Assembly (NCBI GenBank): GCA_027487385.1
Contig: JAIYDS010000054.1
Location: 1-64,000, forward strand
Source: Acetobacteraceae bacterium
GTDB taxonomy: Bacteria > Pseudomonadota > Alphaproteobacteria > Acetobacterales > Acetobacteraceae
Reading direction: 5' to 3'
Length of the DNA: 64,000 bases
The translations under genes and the position numbers were made by a program. Each line of letters begins with the position of its first letter. The stretch's first letter is position 1. Shown piece by piece: positions 43,959-52,545 of this stretch. The notes under the pieces were generated by a model. The model saw only the letters and a program-made list of their open reading frames with translations. It was not told where the DNA came from and did not search any database.

Positions 43959-44690
43959 GTGCTTGCGAATTGCCTTCATGATCTGGCGGCCCTGGGCCCG
44001 GCTGGTGTTCCCGCGCTGATGGGCGCGCTGCTGCTGGCCGGGCTGGCGGGCGGCCTGACCCATTGCAGCGCCATGTGCGGCCCCTTCGTGCTGGCGCAAT
44101 CCGCCGCCGGGGCGGAGGGCAGCCTGGGCGGCGGGATGCTGCGGCGGCTGGGGGGCGCGGCGCTGCTGCCCTATCACCTGGGGCGCGCGCTCGGTTACTC
44201 GGCATTGGGGGCGGTGGCTGGCGGGGCGGGGGCGCTGCTGGCGCAGGCCAGCGGGCTGCGCTGGCTGGCCGCGCTGCTGCTGCTCACGGCCGCGGTGCTG
44301 ATGCTGGGCCAGGCCTCGGCGCGGCTTTCGGCCTGGCTGCCCAGGCTGCCCGCCCCGCGCCTGCCCCGCGCGCTGGAGGCGCGGCTGGGTGGGTTGCTGG
44401 CGGCGCCGACCGGCTGGCGCGGCGTGCGGCTGGGCCTGCTGCTCTCGGCCCTGCCCTGCGGGCTGCTCTATGCCGCGCTGGCCGCGGCGGCGGCCTCGGG
44501 CAGTGTGCTCGCCGGGGCGCTGGCCATGCTGGCCTTCGTGGCGGGCACGGTGCCGGCGCTGGCGGCGGTGGCGCTGCTGGGGCGCTTTTTCGGTCGGCTG
44601 GTCGGCCCGGGCTGGCGCGCCCTGGGCGGCGCCCTCTTCCTGCTCAATGCCGCCATCCTGGGCGGGCTGGCGGTCCAGCTCATCGCCTGA
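43959..44690 (+). CDS. TauE/UreH_2-type membrane protein
   Basis: This 243-residue polytopic protein has about six spans. GLTHCSAMCGPFVLAQSAA near residue 33 and LPCGLLYAAL near 168 are the Cys-containing motifs of the UreH_2/sulfite-exporter-like family, members of which are found with cytochrome and copper maturation genes. A GTG at 43959 is the likely start; the ORF begins there. It lies 44 bases after kynA. Proximity to the cbb3 cluster, 2.6 kb away, hints at a metal-related role, but two unrelated genes intervene. Confidence 0.72.
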   Translation: MLANCLHDLAALGPAGVPALMGALLLAGLAGGLTHCSAMCGPFVLAQSAAGAEGSLGGGMLRRLGGAALLPYHLGRALGYSALGAVAGGAGALLAQASGLRWLAALLLLTAAVLMLGQASARLSAWLPRLPAPRLPRALEARLGGLLAAPTGWRGVRLGLLLSALPCGLLYAALAAAAASGSVLAGALAMLAFVAGTVPALAAVALLGRFFGRLVGPGWRALGGALFLLNAAILGGLAVQLIA

Positions 44691-44758
44691 GGCGCTTCAC
44701 CCTTGCTTCACCAAGCCCGTGGCATCTGCGGGCGCTGCAAGGCTGAGGGTCCGCAAAC

Positions 44759-46342
44759 ATGTCTGGCGTCGTGCTCACCGGCTCGCTGCCCGGTCAGATC
44801 AGGGAAGACACGCCGCTTTGGGACTGGATTGGCCAGTTGCGGCTGCACATCAACCCCGCGCTGATCCGCTTCGTGGATCTGATCGGGATCGGCAGCAACT
44901 TCTTTGACGTTTCGCTGAACCGGGCCACCGGCATGCTCACCATCGCGCCCATCGCCATGGCGGATCATGAGTGGTTCGTGACCAACAACATCTCCACCAA
45001 CATCAGCTTCCACCTGCGATTCTTCATGGAGGACGGCACCATCCAGCAGAGCCAGGCGAGCTATTCGATCGCGCTGCTCAATGTGGATGACACACCACCC
45101 CAGGGGCTGAGCTTCGCCACCGGTGGCATGGTGGCGGCCGGGGCGGCCGGCGCCACCATCGGGCGCCTGCAGGTTTCCGACCCTGACACCGCAACCGGCT
45201 TCACCTTCACCATCCGCGAGGATGACCAATGGGTCTTCGAAGTGGTGGGCGACACGCTTCGCCTGCGCAGCGGCGTCTCCATCCCCCTGGCGGATGGCCC
45301 GGAGCGGGAGGTGGTGATCACCGTCTCCGACGGTCGCCAATCCTCCGCGCTGACCGTCTCCATCGGCATCACCGCGGCGGGGATCAACAATGGCGGGACG
45401 GTGGACCTGCTGGAAACCCATGAATCCGCGCATGGCTTCAGCTGGGCGGGAGCGAGCAACCTGTTTTCGTTGCGCATGAGCCATGACATCGCCTCGATTC
45501 GTGACTTCGGTTCGCTCATCCATATCCAGCTGCGCGACGGCGGGAGCGTGACCGTCGAGCAGCCCGCGGTGATCGATCTGCTGGACGGCTACATCACCTT
45601 CTCGGGCGATGGTCTCGCCGCGCGGGTCTGGACGATCTACGAAACCCTGCTGAACCGCGAGCCGCGCCACGGCGAGATGGCGGCGGGGGTGCAGCGCCTG
45701 GCGGAGGGGGCCAGCAATCGGACCCTCATCAGTGAGGTCATGGCCACGGCCGAGTTCGCAAATGGCTTCGGGCAGCTCAGCAACAGCGGGTTTGTGAACC
45801 AGCTGTACATCAACTCGGTGGGCTGGACGAGCAGCTCCGGCCTGAACTCCCACACGGCGAATCTGGACCGCGGCGTGAGCCGGGCCCAGGTGGCGAATGA
45901 CTTCGTGAACTGGCGGCTGGATGCGCTCAACCATGCGGACACAAGGGCCGCGAATGGTGGCTTCTTCGTGCCGCGCCCCTGGCTGGACGAGCTGGATGCG
46001 GTGGGAGAGCCGCAGAAGCCGGACCCCACCAGCTTCGCGCTCTGGCTCGCGGAGGAGGTGATCAGCGGCCGCATGGACTTCTTCGCCATGCAGGTGATGG
46101 TCACCGCCGCCCAGGGAATCCTGCCCGAGCTTCGGACCGGCCAAAGCCGGCTGGAGGCGCTGATCCGCGACATGACCGGCGCGCCGGCCGAATCCAATTG
46201 GGCGACGGCCTTCTCGGAAGCCCTGTTGAAGCGGGGCAGCAATTCAACCTTCTTCCTGGAGGACCTCATCCGCAGCTATGACCTGGATGAGATGCAGGCT
46301 CACATGCTGCCGCAGGGCGTGACCTTCCAGGCCGGCTGGTAG
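44759..46342 (+). CDS. DUF4214 protein with cadherin-like region
   Basis: The 527-residue protein has no signal peptide. Residues 1-110 are beta-rich. Residues 115-205 look cadherin-like (RLQVSDPDTATGFTFTI, VVITVSDGRQSSALTV). Residues about 285-395 form a DUF4214 domain (IYETLLNREPRHGEMAAGV, ATAEFANGFGQLSN, FVNQLYINSVGW). Such combinations occur in type I-secreted, calcium-binding surface proteins, but I see no RTX nonapeptides here. The C-terminal 130 residues are helical. It is alone on its strand between a membrane transporter-like gene and DUF2189. Possibly a surface or adhesion protein. Confidence 0.7.
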   Translation: MSGVVLTGSLPGQIREDTPLWDWIGQLRLHINPALIRFVDLIGIGSNFFDVSLNRATGMLTIAPIAMADHEWFVTNNISTNISFHLRFFMEDGTIQQSQASYSIALLNVDDTPPQGLSFATGGMVAAGAAGATIGRLQVSDPDTATGFTFTIREDDQWVFEVVGDTLRLRSGVSIPLADGPEREVVITVSDGRQSSALTVSIGITAAGINNGGTVDLLETHESAHGFSWAGASNLFSLRMSHDIASIRDFGSLIHIQLRDGGSVTVEQPAVIDLLDGYITFSGDGLAARVWTIYETLLNREPRHGEMAAGVQRLAEGASNRTLISEVMATAEFANGFGQLSNSGFVNQLYINSVGWTSSSGLNSHTANLDRGVSRAQVANDFVNWRLDALNHADTRAANGGFFVPRPWLDELDAVGEPQKPDPTSFALWLAEEVISGRMDFFAMQVMVTAAQGILPELRTGQSRLEALIRDMTGAPAESNWATAFSEALLKRGSNSTFFLEDLIRSYDLDEMQAHMLPQGVTFQAGW

Positions 46343-46348
46343 CGCGCC

Positions 46349-47149
46349 TCAGCGCACCACCAGATCCTTGTAGGCATGCCAGGTGGCATGCCCGATCAGC
46401 GGCAGGGCGAGCACGAGCCCGAGGAAGAAGGGCACGAGCGCCAGACCGGTGAAGACCACGATCAAGCCCGCCCAAAGCGCCATGGCGCGCCAATTCTCCA
46501 TCACCGCCTGGATCGAGACGGTCACCGCCTCCAGGAAGCTCAGCTCCGGCCGGTCCAGCAGCATGGGGATGGAGACGGCCGAGACGGCGAATGTGACGGC
46601 AGCCAGGATGAAGCCGAAGCCCGTGCCGATGATCAGGAAGGGCAGCAGGTCATCACTGCGGAGCATGGCCATGGGCAGGTCCATCAGCGAGGGCGCGAAG
46701 TTCAGGCCGAAGAACAGCGCGAAGAGCAGCCCGGCGATGCGCACCCAGAACAGGTGCAGCACCAGGAGCAGCACGCCCATCATGGCGATCTGCGTGGGGT
46801 TGCGGCGAAATCCGGCCATGGCCTCGGCCAGCGTCGTGGTTTCGCCCGCCAGGCGGCGCCGGCTGGTTTCGTAAAGCCCGGTGGCCAGCAGCGGGGCCAC
46901 GATGAAGAAGCCCGCCGTGGCCGGCAGGATGGCCCAGGCGGTGCCCAGCTCGAAGCTCAGCAGGGTCACGACCCAGCCGGCCAGGGTCAGCACCGCGCCA
47001 TAGGCGAGGCTGACAGATTTGTTCGCCATCATGTCCCGCCAGCCCAGCGTCAGCCAGGTCCAGGGCCGGTCGGTGCTGACATGGCGTACGCGGCTCACCC
47101 GCGCCGGAGGTTCCTCGGCGTTGGAAGTGGTGGTCGTTTCGCTGCTCAT
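46349..47149 (-). CDS. DUF2189 integral membrane protein
   Basis: The 266-residue membrane protein has six or so spans after a 45-residue polar N-terminus. [20 protein letters not shown] and [20 protein letters not shown] fit DUF2189. Its function is unknown. It is divergent from ccoN, and the shared 160-base interval holds the FNR/FixK box, which may control both. GGAGGG upstream supports ATG 47149. Confidence 0.82.
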   Translation of the reverse strand: MSSETTTTSNAEEPPARVSRVRHVSTDRPWTWLTLGWRDMMANKSVSLAYGAVLTLAGWVVTLLSFELGTAWAILPATAGFFIVAPLLATGLYETSRRRLAGETTTLAEAMAGFRRNPTQIAMMGVLLLVLHLFWVRIAGLLFALFFGLNFAPSLMDLPMAMLRSDDLLPFLIIGTGFGFILAAVTFAVSAVSIPMLLDRPELSFLEAVTVSIQAVMENWRAMALWAGLIVVFTGLALVPFFLGLVLALPLIGHATWHAYKDLVVR

Positions 47150-47211
47150 GCCTGGCCCTCCGGTTCCGCTGCGGTCCGGCGAGAGTAGCACCGGTTTTCG
47201 GAATCCGTGCC

Positions 47212-47225
47212 TTGATCCGGATCAA
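47212..47225. promoter_or_regulatory. FNR/FixK-type binding site (anaerobox)
   Basis: TTGATCCGGATCAA is a perfect match to the FNR/FixK consensus TTGAT-N4-ATCAA. Its centre is 92 bases before the ccoN start and 69 bases before the divergent DUF2189 start. This is the expected control of cbb3 oxidase under low oxygen. Whether DUF2189 is also under its control is inference. Confidence 0.93.
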
Positions 47226-47309
47226 AGACTTTGCCCTGTTGGGATGCTTCCGTGCCATCGTGGTTTGGCAGGGCGCCCGGGGCGCCGGCATGAGGAAGGA
47301 CAAAGAGAG

Positions 47310-48800
47310 ATGGCCTTGGCAGGTGCCGCGCCCGCGGGCGCAATGGCTGTGCGCAGCCCACCGGATTATGTGGAGGGGCCGATCCGCGCCTTCGCCATCG
47401 CCACCATGTTCTGGGGCGTGGTGGGCTTCCTGGTGGGTGTCGTGATCGCCTCGCAGCTGGCCTTCCCGCTGCTGAATCTCGATCTGGAATGGACCAGCTT
47501 CGGCCGGCTTCGCCCGGTGCATACCAGCGCCGTGATCTTCGCCTTCGGCGGCAGCGCGCTGATCGGCACCAGCCTCTACATCGTGCAGCGCACCTGCCGC
47601 GCCCGCCTCTTCGGCGGCGAGGAGATGGGCTGGTTCATCTTCTGGGGCTATCAGTTCTTCATCGTGACGGCGGCGCTCGGCTATGTGCTGGGCGTCACCC
47701 AGGGCAAGGAATATGCCGAGCCCGAGTGGTTCGTGGACCTGTTCCTGACCGTTCTCTGGGTGATCTACCTGGTGGCCTTCGGCGGGACGATCATGCGGCG
47801 CGAGGAACCCCACATCTATGTGGCCAACTGGTTCCTGCTGGCCTTCATCATCACTGTCGCCGTCCTGCACATCGGCAACAACATCTCCCTGCCGCTGAGC
47901 TGGGGCAGCACCTTCTCCTACGCCGCGCCGGCGGGCGTGCAGGGGGCGATGATCCAGTGGTGGTACGGCCACAATGCGGTGGGTTTCTTCCTGACCGCGG
48001 GCTTCCTCGGGATGATGTACTACTTCATCCCGAAGCAGGCGGAGCGGCCGGTCTATTCCTATCGCCTCTCCATCGTGCACTTCTGGTCCATCATCTTCCT
48101 CTACATCTGGGCCGGCCCGCACCACCTGCACTACACCGCGCTGCCTGATTGGGCGCAGACGCTGGGCATGGTCTTCTCGGTGATGCTCTGGATGCCGAGC
48201 TGGGGCGGGATGATCAACGGAATCATGACGCTCTCGGGCGCCTGGGACAAGCTGCGCACCAATCCCGGCCTGCGCTTTTCGGTCACCGCCGTCGCCTTCT
48301 ACGGCATGTCCACCTTCGAAGGCCCCGTCATGTCCATCAAGGCGGTGAACAGCCTCTCGCACTACACCGACTGGACGATCGGACACGTGCATTCCGGCGC
48401 GCTCGGCTGGAACGGCTTCATCACCTTCGGCGCGCTCTACTGGCTGATCCCGGTGCTGTGGAAGAAGAAGGCGATGTTCAGCGCACGCCTGATCGAGTGG
48501 CACTTCTGGTTGGCGACGCTCGGCATCGTTCTCTACATCACGGCGATGTGGGTCTCCGGCATCATGCAGGGCCTCATGTGGCGCGCCTATGACGAGCTGG
48601 GCTTCCTGCAATACAGCTTCGTCGAGACCGTCGCCGCCATGCATCCCTACTACGTGATCCGCGTGCTGGGGGGCCTGCTCTACCTGACGGGCGCGCTGCT
48701 GATGGCGTGGAACATGTTCAAGACCATCACGAGCGACGAGGTCGTCGCTCCCGCTCCCGCCGAGGCCCGCGCCCCGGCCGGCGCCGTTGCGGCCGAGTGA
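47310..48800 (+). CDS. ccoN: Cytochrome cbb3 oxidase, catalytic subunit I
   Basis: This 496-residue subunit has 12 spans and carries the low-spin heme and the heme-copper centre. Ligand segments are [31 protein letters not shown] (Cu-B His and cross-linked Tyr region), [16 protein letters not shown] and [15 protein letters not shown] 47310 ([10 protein letters not shown]) is in frame; ATG 47343 (MAVRSPPDY) would also be acceptable. It is the first gene of ccoNOQP. Confidence 0.96.
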   Translation: MALAGAAPAGAMAVRSPPDYVEGPIRAFAIATMFWGVVGFLVGVVIASQLAFPLLNLDLEWTSFGRLRPVHTSAVIFAFGGSALIGTSLYIVQRTCRARLFGGEEMGWFIFWGYQFFIVTAALGYVLGVTQGKEYAEPEWFVDLFLTVLWVIYLVAFGGTIMRREEPHIYVANWFLLAFIITVAVLHIGNNISLPLSWGSTFSYAAPAGVQGAMIQWWYGHNAVGFFLTAGFLGMMYYFIPKQAERPVYSYRLSIVHFWSIIFLYIWAGPHHLHYTALPDWAQTLGMVFSVMLWMPSWGGMINGIMTLSGAWDKLRTNPGLRFSVTAVAFYGMSTFEGPVMSIKAVNSLSHYTDWTIGHVHSGALGWNGFITFGALYWLIPVLWKKKAMFSARLIEWHFWLATLGIVLYITAMWVSGIMQGLMWRAYDELGFLQYSFVETVAAMHPYYVIRVLGGLLYLTGALLMAWNMFKTITSDEVVAPAPAEARAPAGAVAAE

Positions 48801-48811
48801 AGGAGAACCCG

Positions 48812-49543
48812 ATGTTCAAGAAATTCTCCCACGGCATGATCGAGCGGAACATCCTTCTGCTCGGCGTGCTGACGCTGATCACCATCTCGATCGGCGGGCT
48901 CGCGCAGGTGGTCCCGCTCTTCACCATCGAGAGCACGATCGAGCGCGTGCAGGGCGTGCGCCCCTACACCCCGCTCGAACTCATGGGCCGGAACATCTAT
49001 GTGCGCGAGGGCTGCTACGCCTGCCACAGCCAGATGATCCGTCCCTTTCGCGACGAGGCCGAGCGCTACGGCCATTTCAGCCTGGCGGCCGAGAGCATGT
49101 ATGATCGCCCCTTCCAATGGGGCAGCAAGCGCACCGGGCCGGACCTCGCGCGCGTGGGCGGCAAGTACTCGGATGACTGGCAGGCCCAGCATTTGCGCAA
49201 CCCCCGCGCGCTGGTGCCGGAGAGCATCATGCCGCCCTACAGCTTCCTCGACCGCCCGCTGGATTACCGCAACATCCAGCAGCATCTGCGGGCGCAGCGG
49301 GCCCTGGGCGTGCCCTATAGCGACGAGATGATCGCCAATGCCCGTGCCGATCTCGAAACCCAGGCGCGGCCCGAGGCGGACGGCACCGGCTTCTCCGCCC
49401 GCTACGCCCGGGCGCGCCAGGGCGCCTTCGACGGCAACCCCGGCGTGGTGACGGAGATGGATGCGTTGGTCGCCTACATGCAGATGCTCGGCACGCTCGT
49501 GGATTTCCGCGACGTGACGCCCGAGCAGCTGCGGCAGCAGTGA
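48812..49543 (+). CDS. ccoO: Cytochrome cbb3 oxidase, monoheme subunit II
   Basis: The 243-residue membrane-anchored c-type cytochrome has one N-terminal span, one heme site GCYACHSQM and the Met ligand region [28 protein letters not shown] is the family signature. AGGAG upstream of ATG 48812. It delivers electrons from CcoP to CcoN. Confidence 0.96.
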   Translation: MFKKFSHGMIERNILLLGVLTLITISIGGLAQVVPLFTIESTIERVQGVRPYTPLELMGRNIYVREGCYACHSQMIRPFRDEAERYGHFSLAAESMYDRPFQWGSKRTGPDLARVGGKYSDDWQAQHLRNPRALVPESIMPPYSFLDRPLDYRNIQQHLRAQRALGVPYSDEMIANARADLETQARPEADGTGFSARYARARQGAFDGNPGVVTEMDALVAYMQMLGTLVDFRDVTPEQLRQQ

Positions 49544-49555
49544 GGAGCGCGCGAC

Positions 49556-49714
49556 ATGCTTGAATATCAAGGCTTGTTCAGCACCCTCTGGGTCGTGTGG
49601 TTCTTCCTGCTCTTCGGCGGAATCCTGATCTGGACCCTGCGCCCTTCCAAGCGCGGCGAATGGCAGCAACGCGGCAACATGATCTTCCAGGACGATGAAA
49701 GCAGGAGGCGCTGA
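49556..49714 (+). CDS. ccoQ: Cytochrome cbb3 oxidase subunit CcoQ/FixQ
   Basis: The 52-residue peptide starts MLEYQGLFSTLWVVWFFLLF and has a single membrane span, followed by the WTLRPSKRGEWQQRG tail typical of CcoQ (RP-x-x-K). The 3' end gives the GGAGG of ccoP. It stabilises the oxidase complex. Too short to stand out, but its position between ccoO and ccoP and its motif make it secure. Confidence 0.9.
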   Translation: MLEYQGLFSTLWVVWFFLLFGGILIWTLRPSKRGEWQQRGNMIFQDDESRRR

Positions 49715-49717
49715 GCC

Positions 49718-50587
49718 ATGCCCACCAAGATCGAAAAGGACAGCATCTCCGGCCAGATGACCACGGGCCATGAGTGGGACGGGCTGAAGGAGCTGAACAC
49801 GCCGCTGCCCAAGTGGTGGCTCTACACCTTCTACGCCTGCATTGCTTTCTCGCTGGTCTGGGTCGTGCTCTATCCGGCGCTGCCCATCACCGGCGCGACG
49901 GGCCTGCTCGGCTGGACGGCGCGTGGCGCGCTGCCGGCGCAGCAGGCGGCGGAGCGCGCGCGGATCGAGCCGATGCTGGCCCGCATGCGTGCCGCGACGC
50001 CGGAGCAGATCGCGGCCGACCCGGAGCTGCGCGGCTTCGCCCTGGCGGGTGGCCGCGTCGCCTTCGCCAACAATTGCGCCGGCTGCCATGGCGCGGGTGG
50101 CCAGGGCGCCATTGGCGGCTTTCCCAGCCTGGCGGATGACGACTGGATCTATGGCGGCAGCTTCGAGGCCATCCAGCACACCATCCGCCACGGCGTGCGC
50201 GCCAATGAGAGCGACGAGCAGCGCGGCATCGCCATGCCTGCCTTCCAGGTGACCGGCATGCTGACGCCGGCCCAGGTGAGCGACACGGCGGAATTCGTGC
50301 TGAGCCTGACCGGCCGCAGCACCGATGCCGCGGCCGTGACCCGTGGTGAGGCGCTCTACGCCGAAAACTGTGCGAGCTGCCATGCCGATCGCGGCGAGGG
50401 CAATCGCGACCTCGGCGCGCCCCGGCTGAATGACCGCATCTGGCTTTATGGCGGGGACAAGGCCGCGGTGATGCACAGCATCGCCTATAGCCGCGCCGGC
50501 GTGATGCCCTCCTGGCAGGGCCGGCTGGACCCCGCCATGATCAACATGCTCACCGTCTATGTGCATGCGCTGGGCGGGGGCGAATAG
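49718..50587 (+). CDS. ccoP: Cytochrome cbb3 oxidase, diheme subunit III
   Basis: The 289-residue subunit has one membrane span at about 33-53 and two c-type heme sites, CAGCH (about 120) and CASCH (about 218). Met ligands are in AMPAFQ and VMPSWQ. The N-terminal TTGHEWDGLKELNTPLPKWW is a CcoP signature. It accepts electrons from the bc1 complex through soluble cytochrome c. Confidence 0.96.
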   Translation: MPTKIEKDSISGQMTTGHEWDGLKELNTPLPKWWLYTFYACIAFSLVWVVLYPALPITGATGLLGWTARGALPAQQAAERARIEPMLARMRAATPEQIAADPELRGFALAGGRVAFANNCAGCHGAGGQGAIGGFPSLADDDWIYGGSFEAIQHTIRHGVRANESDEQRGIAMPAFQVTGMLTPAQVSDTAEFVLSLTGRSTDAAAVTRGEALYAENCASCHADRGEGNRDLGAPRLNDRIWLYGGDKAAVMHSIAYSRAGVMPSWQGRLDPAMINMLTVYVHALGGGE

Positions 50588-50596
50588 GTCCCCGTC

Positions 50597-52078
50597 ATGT
50601 CCGTGATCCCGCCCCGCGCGCCGCAGCTCGAAGAGGGCTCGCTCTACGCCACGCACCAGAAGGTCTATCCGCGCGCGGTGCAGGGCGCGGTGCGGCGGTG
50701 GAAATGGGCCGCGCTGATCCTGCTGCTGGGGCTCTACTACATCGTGCCCTGGCTGCGCTGGGATCGCGGCCCCAATGCGCCGAACCAGGCGGTGCTGGCG
50801 GATATGGGCAATGCCCGCCTGTTCTTCTTCTGGTTCGAGCTGTGGCCGCAGGAGATCTACTTCCTGACGGGAATCCTGGTGCTCTGCGCCATCGGGCTCT
50901 TTGCCGTCACCTCGCTCTTCGGACGGGTGTGGTGCGGCTTCACCTGCCCGCAGACGGTCTGGACCGACCTCTTCCTGTGGATCGAGCGCCGGATCGAGGG
51001 TGATCGCAACGCGCGCATCAAGCTGGACCAGGGCCCGAAGGACCGCGCCTGGTGGCGCGCCAAGCTGATCAAGCACGGCGCCTGGCTGGCCATTGCGATG
51101 GCGACCGGCGGCGCCTGGATCATGTATTTCAACGACGCCCCGAGCGTCACCTGGGCCATGCTCACCGGCCAGGCGAGCCTTGCCGTCTATGGCTTCTTCG
51201 CCCTCTTCACGGCGACGACCTATGTGCTGGCGGGTGCGGCACGCGAGCAGGTCTGCACCTATATGTGCCCCTGGCCGCGCTTCCAGGGCGCCATGCTCGA
51301 CGAGAACAGCCTGGTCGTCACCTATCGCGACTGGCGGGGCGAGCCGCGCGGCAAGCCGACCGACCCCACGGCAGGCGACTGCGTGGATTGCAAGGCCTGC
51401 GTGCATGTCTGCCCGACCGGCATTGATATCCGCGATGGGCAGCAGCTGGAGTGCATCGGTTGCGGGCTTTGCGTGGATGCCTGCGATGATGTGATGAAGC
51501 GCCTCGACCGGCCGACCGGCCTCGTGGCCTTCGAGACGCTGAAGAACCTCGCCGCCAGCCAGGCCGCGACCAAGGGCATGGCTCCGGGGCCGGAGCTTCT
51601 GGCCAAGGGCATGTCCGTCCGCAAGCGGCAGAAGGTGATCCGCCCGCGCACCATGGTCTATGCCGGCGTGCTGAGCGCGGCGCTGGTCGTCATGCTCGGC
51701 GCCTGGCTGCTGCGCGATACGCTGACGCTCACCGTGCTGCGGGACCGCGCGCCGCTTTATGTGCAGCTGGCCGATGGCGGGTTGCGCAACGGCTATACGC
51801 TGAAGCTCGCCAACAAGCTGCGCGGCGATCTGGCGCTGCCGCTGGTGCTGGAGGGCCCGCAGGGGCTGCGCCTTCTGGTGCAGGATGCGGCGCTGGATGC
51901 CCAGGGCCGCCCGCTGCTGACCACGCGCGATGACGGCATCACCCAATGGCGCGCGCTGGTGACCGCGCCCGAGGGCCTGCGCCTGCGCGGCAGCACGCCC
52001 ATCACCTTCCGCCTGCTGGATGCCGAGGGCCGCACCATCCTTCGCCAATCCAGCGTCTTCTTGGGGCCCGACCGATGA
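50597..52078 (+). CDS. ccoG: cbb3 oxidase assembly ferredoxin-type protein CcoG/FixG
   Basis: The 493-residue membrane protein has five or six spans. CGFTCPQTVWTDLFLWIER is the N-terminal cysteine signature. Two 4Fe-4S motifs follow: CVDCKACVHVCPTGIDIRDG and CIGCGLCVDACDDVM. CcoG reduces Cu(II) so that copper can reach the oxidase. The C-terminal soluble domain is beta-rich. It starts 9 bases after ccoP and overlaps ccoH by 4 bases. Confidence 0.95.
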   Translation: MSVIPPRAPQLEEGSLYATHQKVYPRAVQGAVRRWKWAALILLLGLYYIVPWLRWDRGPNAPNQAVLADMGNARLFFFWFELWPQEIYFLTGILVLCAIGLFAVTSLFGRVWCGFTCPQTVWTDLFLWIERRIEGDRNARIKLDQGPKDRAWWRAKLIKHGAWLAIAMATGGAWIMYFNDAPSVTWAMLTGQASLAVYGFFALFTATTYVLAGAAREQVCTYMCPWPRFQGAMLDENSLVVTYRDWRGEPRGKPTDPTAGDCVDCKACVHVCPTGIDIRDGQQLECIGCGLCVDACDDVMKRLDRPTGLVAFETLKNLAASQAATKGMAPGPELLAKGMSVRKRQKVIRPRTMVYAGVLSAALVVMLGAWLLRDTLTLTVLRDRAPLYVQLADGGLRNGYTLKLANKLRGDLALPLVLEGPQGLRLLVQDAALDAQGRPLLTTRDDGITQWRALVTAPEGLRLRGSTPITFRLLDAEGRTILRQSSVFLGPDR

Positions 52079-52545
52079 ACATCCCAGCCCATGACCCGAC
52101 CCGCGGCCGCTGGATCCCCTGGATCTTCGTCGGCGGGATGCTGGTGGTGGTGGTGGTGAATGGCGTGCTGATCTTCCAGGCGCTCACCACCTTCACCGGC
52201 GTCACCGTCGGCCAATCCTATGACCGTGGCCGCACCTACAACCGCGTGCTGGATGAGGCGGCGCGGCAGGATGCGCTGGGGTGGACGCTGCGCGCCAGCG
52301 TGGAGGGCGGGCAGATCACCGTCACTGCGCGCGACCGCGCGGATGCGCCCATCGCGGGCGTGCTGGAGGCGCATCTGCTGCGCCCCCTGGATGGCGAGCG
52401 GATTGCCCTCCCCGACATCGCCGGCGCGGGCCGCTTCTTGCTGGAATTGCCGGAACTCCGCGCCGGGCAGTGGGAGTTTCGCGGCCTGCTGACCTCCGCC
52501 GCCGGTGAGCGGCATGACCTGCGGCAGCGCTTCACCCTCCGATGA
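52075..52545 (+). CDS. ccoH: cbb3 oxidase assembly protein CcoH/FixH
   Basis: The 156-residue protein has one N-terminal span (IPWIFVGGMLVVVVVNGVLI), then a periplasmic domain with SYDRGRTYNRVLDEAARQD and GWTLRAS typical of FixH. ATGA overlaps with ccoG at its start and with ccoI at its end. It supports oxidase assembly. Confidence 0.92.
   Translation: MNIPAHDPTRGRWIPWIFVGGMLVVVVVNGVLIFQALTTFTGVTVGQSYDRGRTYNRVLDEAARQDALGWTLRASVEGGQITVTARDRADAPIAGVLEAHLLRPLDGERIALPDIAGAGRFLLELPELRAGQWEFRGLLTSAAGERHDLRQRFTLR

Noticed and set aside
43057-44205. N-terminal extension of the kynureninase-like gene by 383 codons
   Set aside because: It is antisense to kynA and has no PLP-enzyme features.
48680-52048. 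A 1122-codon minus-strand frame under the cbb3 genes
   Set aside because: Antisense to ccoO, ccoQ, ccoP and ccoG, all with clear heme or iron-sulfur motifs.
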